Positions 1-5,941 of a DNA stretch of 16,592 bases are shown here, one piece after another; position 1 is the first letter of the stretch; each line of letters begins with the position of its first letter. The position numbers and the translations under genes were made by a program. Source of the DNA: an uncultured Oscillospiraceae bacterium (GTDB lineage: Bacteria > Bacillota > Clostridia > Oscillospirales > Oscillospiraceae). The notes under the pieces are model-generated. The model was not told where the DNA came from. It saw only the letters and a list, made by a program, of their open reading frames with translations, and did not search any database. The stretch is from assembly GCA_944385065.1 (NCBI GenBank), contig CALWVX010000019.1, positions 1-16,592 on the forward strand. The letters run 5' to 3'.

Positions 1-1127
1 CGGGCTTCCAGGGCAAACAGCTGTCGGCCCGGACCGTCCAGGCTGCGGGCGTGGGCGGGTTTGGTGAGGATGGGCAGCTGGGCCCGCTCCTTCATCTCCT
101 TCAAAACGGCCTGTCCCCGGCCATTGAAGCCCAGCACTCGGAGATAGGGCGGGTATTCCGGCCGGTCCTCCCGGGTCAGGCCCAGCCAGGCCCACACCAG
201 CAGCCGCCGCACCCGGGCCCGGGTCCAGTGCTTGGGTTTGGCCAGGGTGATAAATTCCTCCAGCGACCGGCACTGTCTTCCCGCCCGTTCCAGTCGGGGC
301 GGGAGCCCCTCAGCCGACCCGCTGTCCGGGAGCTCAGCCCAGTCCTCCGCCGTCATGGTACGCAGCCGGGCCAGCAGTCCACGCTCGGCCCGCGTCAAAG
401 TTGGAAAGCCGTTTCCGTTTTCCCGCAGCACCTGCAGTCCGCCCTGGGGCAGGTAGGGCCGGAGCGCGTCCCAATCGCCCCGCTCCCCAAAGGACCGGAG
501 CTGGGTGGCGGAGAGAAAGCGGGGGGAGTCTTTGGTCGGCAGCAGACTGTCGTGGGGGGCGCCTTCCCGGCGGATGGTCATGGGACGTATGCGGCTGTTC
601 ATTCGATCCAGGGCCCGCAGGTACTCCACCCCCAGATTGTTGTTGGGGCTGGACAGCAGCTCGGAGGTCTCCCGGCCCAGCATTCCCCGAACAACCTCCT
701 GCCGGGCGGCGGCGAAGGGCATCCCCTCGTCCACAAGGCGTCGAAGGCCGGCCTCGTACTCCGGGCTGTTGAGACAGGCGGCTGCCTGCTGCAGCCGGTG
801 AATCTCCCCGCACTCGCTGCCGAAGCAGAGGACGTCCGCCGCGCCCGAGGCCTCCAGCAGGGCGGCGGCTCCCCGGGCGAAGGACTCCGCCGAGGAGACC
901 GCCCACACCGTGGGCAGCTCCAGCACCAGATCCGCTCCCCCCAGCAGGGCGAGCTTTGCCCGGGTCCACTTGTCCACGGCGGCGGGCCGTCCTCCCTGAA
1001 CCCAGTTGCCGCTCATCACCGCCAGGACGGCGCAGTCCGCTCCCAGAACCTCCCGGGTGCGGGAAATCTGGTAGGCGTGACCGGTGTGAAAGGGGTTGTA
1101 CTCGGCGATGATTCCCGCAACATGCAT
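1..1127 (-). CDS. tmcAL: tRNA(Met) cytidine acetate ligase, partial (C-terminus beyond left edge)
   Basis: TmcAL (formerly YlbM) uses ATP and acetate to make N4-acetylcytidine at the wobble base of elongator tRNA-Met. The window holds 375 codons read leftwards from ATG at 1127; no stop is reached, and the family runs to about 390-430 residues, so only a short C-terminal piece is missing. Seen: an N-terminal nucleotidyltransferase signature with EYNPFHTGH at residues 9-17 (HxGH motif at 14-17), VMSGNWVQGG at 37-46, DKW at 52-54, ADLVLELP at 65-72, and the PNNN-LGVEYL motif from residue 161. A Shine-Dalgarno GGAGG lies 8 nt before the ATG. The reading frame is intact throughout what is visible. 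It is divergent from ackA, a pairing I recall as common in Clostridia. Supply of acetate by the neighbour is a suggestive link but is inference. Confidence 0.93.
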   Translation of the reverse strand, partial: MHVAGIIAEYNPFHTGHAYQISRTREVLGADCAVLAVMSGNWVQGGRPAAVDKWTRAKLALLGGADLVLELPTVWAVSSAESFARGAAALLEASGAADVLCFGSECGEIHRLQQAAACLNSPEYEAGLRRLVDEGMPFAAARQEVVRGMLGRETSELLSSPNNNLGVEYLRALDRMNSRIRPMTIRREGAPHDSLLPTKDSPRFLSATQLRSFGERGDWDALRPYLPQGGLQVLRENGNGFPTLTRAERGLLARLRTMTAEDWAELPDSGSAEGLPPRLERAGRQCRSLEEFITLAKPKHWTRARVRRLLVWAWLGLTREDRPEYPPYLRVLGFNGRGQAVLKEMKERAQLPILTKPAHARSLDGPGRQLFALEA

Positions 1128-1154
1128 GAGGTTGACCTCCGGGTGGAATATCTT

Positions 1155-1174
1155 CCTTTTTTTTCGAAAAAAGG
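1155..1174. repeat. Perfect inverted repeat, T-tract/A-tract with TTCG loop
   Basis: CCTTTTTT (1155-1162), TTCG (1163-1166) and AAAAAAGG (1167-1174) form a perfect 8-bp inverted repeat. It abuts the -35 box of the ackA promoter and falls in the leader of the tmcAL transcript. It may be a curved or UP-like promoter element for ackA, or a weak hairpin in the tmcAL leader; the sequence cannot decide between these. Confidence 0.5.
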
Positions 1175-1203
1175 TTGTCTTTCTCTGGGTGGAGCGGTAA
1201 AAT
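1175..1203 (+). promoter_or_regulatory. Sigma-A promoter for ackA
   Basis: TTGTCT (1175-1180), a 17-bp spacer and TAAAAT (1198-1203) precede ackA. The start would be near 1210, leaving a leader of about 87 nt. An A/T tract (1155-1172) lies directly upstream of the -35 box and could act as an UP element. The promoter points towards the tmcAL promoter at 1226-1254. Confidence 0.6.
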
Positions 1204-1225
1204 ACAGTCATCAGACTCTTGCCCC

Positions 1226-1254
1226 ATTGTATTACATTCCCGCGCACAAGGCAA
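1226..1254 (-). promoter_or_regulatory. Sigma-A promoter for tmcAL
   Basis: On the minus strand, TTGCCT (1254-1249) is followed by 17 bp and TACAAT (1231-1226). Transcription would start near 1219, giving a leader of about 90 nt before the tmcAL ATG at 1127. The leader would include the 1155-1174 inverted repeat. Assigned by match to consensus only. Confidence 0.65.
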
Positions 1255-1296
1255 CCCGGGGCGCGCAAAAAATGAAGTGAGAAGGAGACGATCCCC

Positions 1297-2493
1297 ATGA
1301 AAATCTTAGTGATCAACGCCGGCAGCTCCTCCCTGAAGTATCAGCTGCTGGACCCGGAGACCCAGCAGGTACTGGCCAAAGGTCTGTGTGAGCGCATCGG
1401 CATTGACGGCCGTTTTACGTATAAGCCCGAGGGCAAGCAGGCCGTCAAGGACGCCGAGGTGGCCATGCCCACCCACTCCGAGGCCATTCAGACCGTGCTC
1501 AACGCGCTGGTGGACCCGGCCAACGGTGTGATCGCCTCCATGGATGAAATCGACGCGGTGGGACACCGGGTGGTCCACGGCGGCGAGAAATTCGCCAAGT
1601 CCGTACTGATCACCGACGAGGTCATGGCGGCCATCGAGGAATGCAATCCCCTGGCCCCTCTGCACAATCCCGCCAATATCATCGGGATCAAGGCCTGCCA
1701 GACTCTGATGCCCAAGACTCCCATGGTGGCCGTGTTTGACACCGCCTTCCACCAGACCATGCCCGCCGTGGCCTATACCTACGCGCTGCCCTATGAGTAC
1801 TATACGCAGGACAAGGTCCGCCGCTATGGCTTCCACGGCACCTCCCACAAGTATGTGACCGCCCGGGCCGCCGCCATGCTGGGCAAGCCCATGGAGGAGC
1901 TGAAGCTGATCTCCTGCCACTTGGGCAACGGCTCGTCCATTACGGCGGTGGACTGTGGGAAGAGCGTGGATACCTCCATGGGCTTCACCCCCCTGGCCGG
2001 TCTGCCCATGGGCACCCGCTCCGGCGATCTGGACGCGGGAATTCTGGAGTATCTGATGCACAAGCACGGCTATGATATTGACCAGATGCTGAACGTCCTG
2101 AACAAGAAGTCCGGCGTGGAGGGCATTTCCGGCGTCTCCTCCGACTTCCGCGATCTGGAGACCGCCGCCGCCGAGGGCAACGAGCGGGCCGGACTGGCGC
2201 TGGAGGTCTTTGCCTACAGTGTGAAGAAGCTGATCGGCTCCTATGCCGCCGCCATGGGCGGAGTGGACGCGGTGATCTTTACCGCCGGCGTGGGTGAGAA
2301 CGACCCCACCACCCGGGCCAAGGCTGTGGCCGATTTGGAGTTTATGGGCGTCAAGCTGGACCCGGAGAAGAACAACGTCCGGGGCAAAGAGGTGGATGTC
2401 TCCGCCGCCGATTCCCGGGCCCATGTTCTGGTCATCCCCACCAACGAGGAGCTGATGATTGCCCAGGACACCGCCGCTCTGGTCAAGGCGTAA
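1297..2493 (+). CDS. ackA: Acetate kinase
   Basis: AckA converts acetyl phosphate and ADP to acetate and ATP in the cytoplasm, the energy-yielding last step of acetate fermentation. The 398-residue length is typical. All landmark residues I know fall at the family's usual numbering: N7 in VINAGSSS, R91 in GHRVVHGG, D148 in VFDTAFHQTMP, H180 in YGFHGTSH, the HLGNGSS loop at 208-214, R241 in MGTRSGD, the TAGVGEN loop at 329-335, and E384 near the C-terminus. An AAGGAG Shine-Dalgarno sits about 9 nt before the ATG. It has its own promoter (1175-1203) and terminator (2510-2539), so it appears monocistronic; no pta gene is in view. Codon use is strongly biased to C- and G-ending codons, in keeping with high expression. 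Confidence 0.98.
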   Translation: MKILVINAGSSSLKYQLLDPETQQVLAKGLCERIGIDGRFTYKPEGKQAVKDAEVAMPTHSEAIQTVLNALVDPANGVIASMDEIDAVGHRVVHGGEKFAKSVLITDEVMAAIEECNPLAPLHNPANIIGIKACQTLMPKTPMVAVFDTAFHQTMPAVAYTYALPYEYYTQDKVRRYGFHGTSHKYVTARAAAMLGKPMEELKLISCHLGNGSSITAVDCGKSVDTSMGFTPLAGLPMGTRSGDLDAGILEYLMHKHGYDIDQMLNVLNKKSGVEGISGVSSDFRDLETAAAEGNERAGLALEVFAYSVKKLIGSYAAAMGGVDAVIFTAGVGENDPTTRAKAVADLEFMGVKLDPEKNNVRGKEVDVSAADSRAHVLVIPTNEELMIAQDTAALVKA

Positions 2494-2509
2494 GAAGCGA
2501 GGCTGAGCT

Positions 2510-2539
2510 GCCCCCGGCGCGGTGCGCCGGGGGCTTTTT
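2510..2539 (+). terminator. Intrinsic terminator of ackA
   Basis: A perfect 11-bp GC-rich stem (GCCCCCGGCGC at 2510-2520 with 2524-2534), a 3-nt loop (GGT) and a run of five T (2535-2539). It begins 16 nt after the ackA stop. Confidence 0.92.
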
Positions 2540-2719
2540 CAGTTGGTGGGGATGACCTGAAATTCGAGCCACAGGCGAGAATTTGCGCAAGGCGAATTCA
2601 ATTCGCCCGAGCATTGTGAAAGAATGGGATCCCGCGCCCATCGGCAGATGGAGGCGGTTATTTTGCTCGAAGATTATCGGAATCAGCACCAGAGAGGTAA
2701 TTGAGTCCTCGTTGATGGA
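2540..2719. other. Gene-free structured stretch between two terminators; possible small RNA or interspersed repeat
   Basis: I see no credible gene here, but several potential hairpins. First, 2560-2584: AAATTC/GAATTT and GCC/GGC pair around a tandem GA/GA mismatch with an ACA loop. Second, 2591-2607: GGCGAATT and AATTCGCC with a single C between. Third, 2632-2657: CCGC/GCGG and CCATC/GATGG pair around a 2x2 internal loop, with loop GGCA. TTCGAGC (2563-2569) is also complementary to GCTCGAA (2665-2671) and could close the whole fold. An open frame of 71 codons (2583-2798) runs into the next promoter, has no clear ribosome site and resembles nothing I know. The dense pairing followed by an orphan terminator at 2720-2758 suggests a transcribed non-coding unit or a mobile intergenic repeat. 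No promoter was recognised inside it. Confidence 0.4.
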
Positions 2720-2758
2720 CATGGGAGCCGCGGAACGGCGCCCATGTTTTTGCTTTTT
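2720..2758 (+). terminator. Second, orphan intrinsic terminator
   Basis: Arms 2720-2730 and 2736-2746 (CATGGG and GCCG, paired with CGGC and CCCATG) match with one A/G mismatch around a 5-nt loop. They are followed by TTTTT, GC and TTTTT (2747-2758). It works only in the plus direction. No protein gene lies between it and the ackA terminator, so it either backs up that terminator or ends a small transcript. Confidence 0.8.
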
Positions 2759-2765
2759 CCGGCCG

Positions 2766-2795
2766 TTGACAAAGCTCCAGCCCTCATTTTATAAT
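2766..2795 (+). promoter_or_regulatory. Perfect-consensus sigma-A promoter for the DUF951/radical SAM unit
   Basis: TTGACA (2766-2771), an 18-bp spacer and TATAAT (2790-2795): both hexamers match consensus exactly. Transcription would start near 2802, about 22 nt before the ATG at 2824, so the leader is very short. This predicts strong, probably constitutive expression. Confidence 0.85.
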
Positions 2796-2823
2796 TAAGT
2801 AAGAAGAAAGCTGGGGGAACAAT

Positions 2824-3024
2824 ATGGATATTCATGTGAACGACATCGTAAAAATGAAAAAGGTCCATCCCTGCGGCAGCCAGGAGTGGCTGATTCTGCG
2901 GGTGGGGATGGATTTTAAAATGCGCTGCCAGGGGTGCGGCCGCGAGGTGATGCTGCCCCGGAGCAAGGTGGAGAAAAATATCCGCAAGGTGTTCCGGGAC
3001 GGCCAGCCCGTGTCCATGATCTGA
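2824..3024 (+). CDS. DUF951 domain protein (YyzM-like)
   Basis: A 66-residue protein that fills the DUF951 family over its whole length. The hallmarks are DIVKMKK near the N-terminus, HPCGS at about 15-19, the WLILRVG strand, CxxCGREVMLPRSK with the CQGCG knuckle at about 36-40, and a basic tail. The Cys residues suggest a small zinc- or metal-binding, possibly nucleic-acid-binding, fold, but the function is not established. A purine-rich GGGGGA site precedes the ATG by about 6 nt. It is the first gene of a two-gene unit under a perfect-consensus promoter, with the radical SAM gene starting 16 nt after its stop. Confidence 0.9.
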   Translation: MDIHVNDIVKMKKVHPCGSQEWLILRVGMDFKMRCQGCGREVMLPRSKVEKNIRKVFRDGQPVSMI

Positions 3025-3040
3025 AGAGGAGGAAAGTTTC

Positions 3041-3928
3041 ATGCGCTATGACAGCGATCTGCTGTACCGTCCGCCGGGGGAGTGGAAGAGCTATCTGCTC
3101 CAGTGTACCATCGGCTGCTCCAACAATCAATGCACGTTCTGCGGAATGTATAAGGAGAAAAAGTTCCGCATCCGCCCGGTACAGGAAATTCTGGAAGATA
3201 TTGACATGGCCCGGGACTACTACGGCCCCGGTCTTCAGCGGGTCTTTCTCATGGATGGCGACGCCATTATCATGAAAACAGACGATCTGCTTCAGATTCT
3301 CCACAAACTGTACGATACCTTTCCCCGCCTGGAAAAGGTGACCTTGTATGCCGGTCCGCGCAGTACCCTGGCCAAATCGCCGGAGGAGCTGAAAGTCCTC
3401 CACGAGGCGGGGCTGTCCCGGGCCTATCTGGGGGTGGAGAGCGGAAGCGACAGGGTGCTGAAGTTTATTCACAAAGGCGTCACGGCCCAGGAGATGCTGC
3501 TGGCCGGTCAGCGGCTGGTGGAGGCGGGCATTGATCTGTGGGTAACAGTCATTCTGGGGATGACAGGCGCCCGGGGAGAAGGGGGCGACTGGGAGGAGCA
3601 TATTCGCTCCACCGCCAGGATGATCAATGAGATGAAGCCCCGCCACCTGTCCGCCATGACTTTTGCCCCCGCTGCCGGGACCCCCCTGGGGGAGGACGTA
3701 CTGGCCGGGCGCTTTCAGGTGTGCTCCGCCGACCATATTCTGGAGGAGTGCCGGCTGCTGGTAGAGCTGCTGGACGTGAACCCCCTCCATTTTACCAGTA
3801 ATCACGCCTCCAATTATCTGCCGCTGAAAGGCGGGCTTCCGGAGGACCGGGAGAAATTTCTCTCCCTCATTGACCAGGCGCTGGCGGGTAAAATCCGTTT
3901 GCGCAAGACGTTAAACCGGGGAATCTGA
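3041..3928 (+). CDS. Radical SAM protein of unknown substrate
   Basis: A 295-residue cytoplasmic enzyme expected to hold a [4Fe-4S] cluster and cleave S-adenosylmethionine. The cluster site is CTIGCSNNQCTFC at residues 22-34. The likely ligands are C26, C31 and C34, a CX4CX2C spacing rather than the textbook CX3CX2C, with C22 as a further conserved-looking Cys. Other radical SAM features follow: MDGDA around 70-74 (strand after the cluster loop), GPRST around 105-109, and LGVESGSDRVL around 130-140. There is no obvious SPASM or B12-binding domain. It resembles the anonymous clostridial family with the GCSxNxCxFC signature. GAGGAGGAAAG is a very strong ribosome site about 8 nt before the ATG. 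It shares a transcript with DUF951 and ends at the 3952-3996 terminator. The substrate cannot be told from sequence. Confidence 0.88.
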   Translation: MRYDSDLLYRPPGEWKSYLLQCTIGCSNNQCTFCGMYKEKKFRIRPVQEILEDIDMARDYYGPGLQRVFLMDGDAIIMKTDDLLQILHKLYDTFPRLEKVTLYAGPRSTLAKSPEELKVLHEAGLSRAYLGVESGSDRVLKFIHKGVTAQEMLLAGQRLVEAGIDLWVTVILGMTGARGEGGDWEEHIRSTARMINEMKPRHLSAMTFAPAAGTPLGEDVLAGRFQVCSADHILEECRLLVELLDVNPLHFTSNHASNYLPLKGGLPEDREKFLSLIDQALAGKIRLRKTLNRGI

Positions 3929-3951
3929 CCCCTGAAAACCAGTCTTCCGGC

Positions 3952-3996
3952 CCCGGCGTCCGGCCCCCAATGGGGGTGGACGCCGGGAGATTTTTT
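3952..3996 (+). terminator. Intrinsic terminator of the DUF951/radical SAM unit
   Basis: A 10-bp outer stem (CCCGGCGTCC at 3952-3961 with 3978-3987) and an inner CCCCC/GGGGG stem (3964-3968 with 3972-3976, loop AAT), offset by a small asymmetric bulge. AGA and six T (3991-3996) follow. Confidence 0.9.
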
Positions 3997-4120
3997 GCCT
4001 TGGGGAAGGAAGAAACTTCCAGGCGAAAGGGGGTGACAAGGAGGGGAAAACTGCCTATTCTTATGGAAAATGTACAATATGCACAACCACCTAATGGCAT
4101 TTATGGGCAGTTTTGCCCTT
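3997..4120. repeat. Structured AT-rich region with a long imperfect inverted repeat
   Basis: Two elements lie between the terminator and the next promoter. At 3997-4024, GCCT/AGGC and GGAAG/CTTCC form a hairpin with a 7-nt one-sided bulge and AAA loop. Further on, 4041-4058 and 4103-4120 form an imperfect inverted repeat, matching at 15 of 18 positions with AAAACTGCC/GGCAGTTTT perfect, around a 44-nt interior. A smaller hairpin, GGGCA-GTTT-TGCCC, occupies 4105-4118. It matches no riboswitch class I can recall. GC content drops well below the window average. The open frame running across this region has codon use unlike its neighbours and is not called as a gene. Confidence 0.4.
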
Positions 4121-4147
4121 GTATTGCCGTTCCAGATTGGTTACAAT
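4119..4147 (+). promoter_or_regulatory. Candidate sigma-A promoter and operator for the cell-wall hydrolase gene
   Basis: TTGTAT (4119-4124), a 17-bp spacer and TACAAT (4142-4147). The start would be near 4154, about 70 nt before the TTG start codon. The -10 box lies inside a dyad, GTTAC then GTAAC separated by 6 bp (about 4140-4155), and a third GTAAC copy follows at 4160-4164. This suggests a repressor site over the promoter. A CATAAATT stretch at 4195-4202 resembles a sporulation-sigma -10 box, but no matching -35 was found. Confidence 0.5.
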
Positions 4148-4224
4148 GTGGTAACAAAAGTAACAAGCGTTGCTTTTGGATGTCACTAATTTGACATAAA
4201 TTTGTATTTAGGGAGTGAAGACAA

Positions 4225-5241
4225 TTGATACGCAAGCTTGTATCCCTGCCGCTGTGCGTACTTGCCTTACTCCTCCTGATGGGCGCGTCCGCCGCGCCTC
4301 AGCAGTCTGACGCCCTGCTGGCAGAGGAGGAGAGCGCCGCCCTCGAGGAGACGGCGCTTGAGACTGAAGCACAGGTCTCACTAGAAGAAGAGGCAGTGAC
4401 TACCGGAGCTGATTCCGTTTCCGACGAAGAGATTCCCTGGGGGCTTCGCCCCGTGGAGCCGGTGGAGGAGACGCAGCCTCAGGAGACACAGACCCCGGCG
4501 GCCGTGGACTCCATGATCCTGGTAGACGGAGAGGCGGTCCCCGCCTCGGTGGGCCGGTTTGTGGAAAACGGCGTTACCTATGTGGCGCTCGCCCCCATGG
4601 CCCAGGTGCTGGACAGCACTGTGACCATCGGCTGGGACGGTGTCACCGCCACGGTGTACAGCGACAAGCTGAACCTGACCGCCGAAGTGGGTCAGCTGTA
4701 TCTGGTGGCCAACGGCCGGTATCTCTATCTCCCGGAGGGAGTCCGGATCGTCAACACCATGGTAACGGTTCCTCTGTCCGCGGTGGTGGAGGCCTTTGGG
4801 GCCACGATGGCCTGGGACAGCGCCTCCGGCGTGATTCAGATCACCCGGGGAACGGGCGGAATCCTTCACGGGGATGACTTCTATAATCAGGAGGACCTGT
4901 TCTGGCTGTCCCGCATCATTACCGCGGAGAGCGGCAATCAGCCGCTGGAGGGACAGATGGCGGTGGGGAACGTGGTGATGAACCGCGTGGCTCACCCGGC
5001 CTATCCCGACACGGTGGAAGGCGTGCTGGCACAGAAGAACCAGTTCAGCACCTACCGCTCCGGCGCTCTGGCCAATCGGACGCCCACCGAGAGCAGCATC
5101 ATTGCGGCCAAGCTGGTGCTGGACGGGGGAGAGGTGGCGGAGACGGACGGCGCGCTGTACTTCGATTCCACCACGACCAGCTGGGCCTCCCGGAACCGGC
5201 AGTATGCCGCTACCCTGGGCGGACATACCTTCTATTTTTAA
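4225..5241 (+). CDS. Secreted cell-wall hydrolase, stalk domain plus SleB-type (Hydrolase_2) domain
   Basis: A 338-residue exported protein in three parts. Residues 1-24 are a signal peptide (basic MIRK, hydrophobic core, ASA-A cleavage site). Residues 30-92 are a very acidic, low-complexity linker rich in E and T. Residues about 97-208 resemble the copper-amine-oxidase N-terminal or stalk domain (DGEAVP, GVTYVAL, VPLSAVVEAFG), a surface module usually without amine-oxidase activity. Residues about 220-338 are a SleB/CwlJ-like hydrolase, with candidate catalytic E235 in the ITAESGNQPLEGQ stretch, then VGNVVMNRV and NQFS. Such enzymes cut peptidoglycan, in some species the spore cortex. The start is TTG at 4225: GGGAGTG lies about 8 nt before it, and the next Met (residue 19) would remove most of the signal peptide. 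It stands alone, with its own promoter and a following hairpin. Confidence 0.85.
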   Translation: MIRKLVSLPLCVLALLLLMGASAAPQQSDALLAEEESAALEETALETEAQVSLEEEAVTTGADSVSDEEIPWGLRPVEPVEETQPQETQTPAAVDSMILVDGEAVPASVGRFVENGVTYVALAPMAQVLDSTVTIGWDGVTATVYSDKLNLTAEVGQLYLVANGRYLYLPEGVRIVNTMVTVPLSAVVEAFGATMAWDSASGVIQITRGTGGILHGDDFYNQEDLFWLSRIITAESGNQPLEGQMAVGNVVMNRVAHPAYPDTVEGVLAQKNQFSTYRSGALANRTPTESSIIAAKLVLDGGEVAETDGALYFDSTTTSWASRNRQYAATLGGHTFYF

Positions 5242-5253
5242 TCAGTCTGTGAA

Positions 5254-5284
5254 AAGCGGCGGCCCTGTCAATGGGCCGCCGCTT
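5254..5284 (+). terminator. Hairpin terminator after the cell-wall hydrolase
   Basis: A perfect 12-bp stem (AAGCGGCGGCCC at 5254-5265 with 5273-5284) and a 7-nt loop lie 12 nt after the stop codon. The following tract is CCCCTT, not a T run, so termination may be weak, or the hairpin may mainly protect the 3' end. Confidence 0.65.
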
Positions 5285-5351
5285 CCCCTTGTGCGCGGGG
5301 AATTGCGGTGCGTCCGGCGCGGAAATTACAGGGGAAAATTTCAAATGGGGC

Positions 5352-5380
5352 TTTCTTTTTTGTATATTCATGTATATAAT
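5352..5380 (+). promoter_or_regulatory. Sigma-A promoter of the nusB-recN operon
   Basis: TTTCTT (5352-5357), a 17-bp spacer and TATAAT (5375-5380), in a local AT-rich patch. The start would be near 5387, about 46 nt before nusB. No other convincing promoter was seen down to the right edge, so this probably serves the whole block. Confidence 0.65.
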
Positions 5381-5432
5381 ATCAATCAGACAGAAAAGGG
5401 CGTTCGGCCCGTTCTGACAGGAGGATATTCGG

Positions 5433-5939
5433 ATGACAAGAAGCAACGCCCGCGAGATTGCGGTGCATCTGATTTTTGCCCTGGGCTTTGGGAGCCAGAG
5501 CGACCAGGAGCTGCTGGACAGCGAGCTGACCCGCGAGCGGTTTCAGGAGCTGGCAGAGGACATGCCCCTCTATGCTCAGTACCCCAATGAGAAACAGGAG
5601 CAGTACATACGCAAGCTGGTCAGCGGCGTATTTTTCCACGGCCCCGAGCTGGACGATTATATCAGCCGGTATGCGGTGGGCTGGTCCTTCGCCCGCATCC
5701 CCCGCATGGCCGCGGCTATTATGCGCACCGCCATGTATGAGATGCTGTATATGCCGGACATTCCCAATGCCGCAGCCATCAACGAGGCGGTGGAGCTGAC
5801 CAAGCGGTATGAGTCGCCGGAGGTGGTTTCTTTTGTCAACGGGATTCTGGGCTCCTTCGTCCGGGCGGAGTGCGGAGACGACTCCCCGAAGCCGGACAAG
5901 GGAGAGTCGGAAGAGACCGACGAGGCCCCGGAGGCGTGA
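5433..5939 (+). CDS. nusB: Transcription antitermination factor NusB
   Basis: NusB pairs with NusE (ribosomal protein S10) and binds boxA RNA to keep RNA polymerase elongating on rRNA operons. The 168-residue protein shows the all-helical NusB fold: an N-terminal SNAREIAVHLIFALGF helix, a central IRKLVSGVFFH segment, then RIPRMAAAIMRTAMYEMLY and IPNAAAINEAVELTKRY, and the family's closing VSFVNGILGSF. After this core comes an acidic tail of about 25 residues (DDSPKPDKGESEETDEAPEA), longer than in most NusB proteins I know. AGGAGG lies 8 nt before the ATG. It heads the operon; the next gene starts 2 nt after its stop. Confidence 0.95.
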   Translation: MTRSNAREIAVHLIFALGFGSQSDQELLDSELTRERFQELAEDMPLYAQYPNEKQEQYIRKLVSGVFFHGPELDDYISRYAVGWSFARIPRMAAAIMRTAMYEMLYMPDIPNAAAINEAVELTKRYESPEVVSFVNGILGSFVRAECGDDSPKPDKGESEETDEAPEA

Positions 5940-5941
5940 CG

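Noticed and set aside
51..1280. A 409-codon plus-strand open frame at the left end.
   Set aside because: Antisense to tmcAL, whose minus-strand frame is intact and carries all family motifs; the plus frame is Gly/Pro/Gln-rich with no domain.
2583..2798. A 71-codon plus-strand frame after ackA, and a 79-codon minus-strand frame (2483-2722) in the same place.
   Set aside because: Both run over the hairpins and the ackA or orphan terminator, lack convincing ribosome sites and resemble no family.
4063..4194. A possible 43-residue Cys-containing peptide in the leader of the cell-wall hydrolase.
   Set aside because: The nearest purine-rich site (AAGGAGG at 4039-4045) is about 17 nt from the ATG, codon use is unlike the genome, and it overlaps the predicted promoter. 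Kept only as a structured leader.
4191..4203. A CATAAATT stretch resembling a sporulation sigma-E/K -10 box before the SleB-type gene.
   Set aside because: No matching -35 element at the expected distance; the TTGTAT/TACAAT pair is a better promoter.
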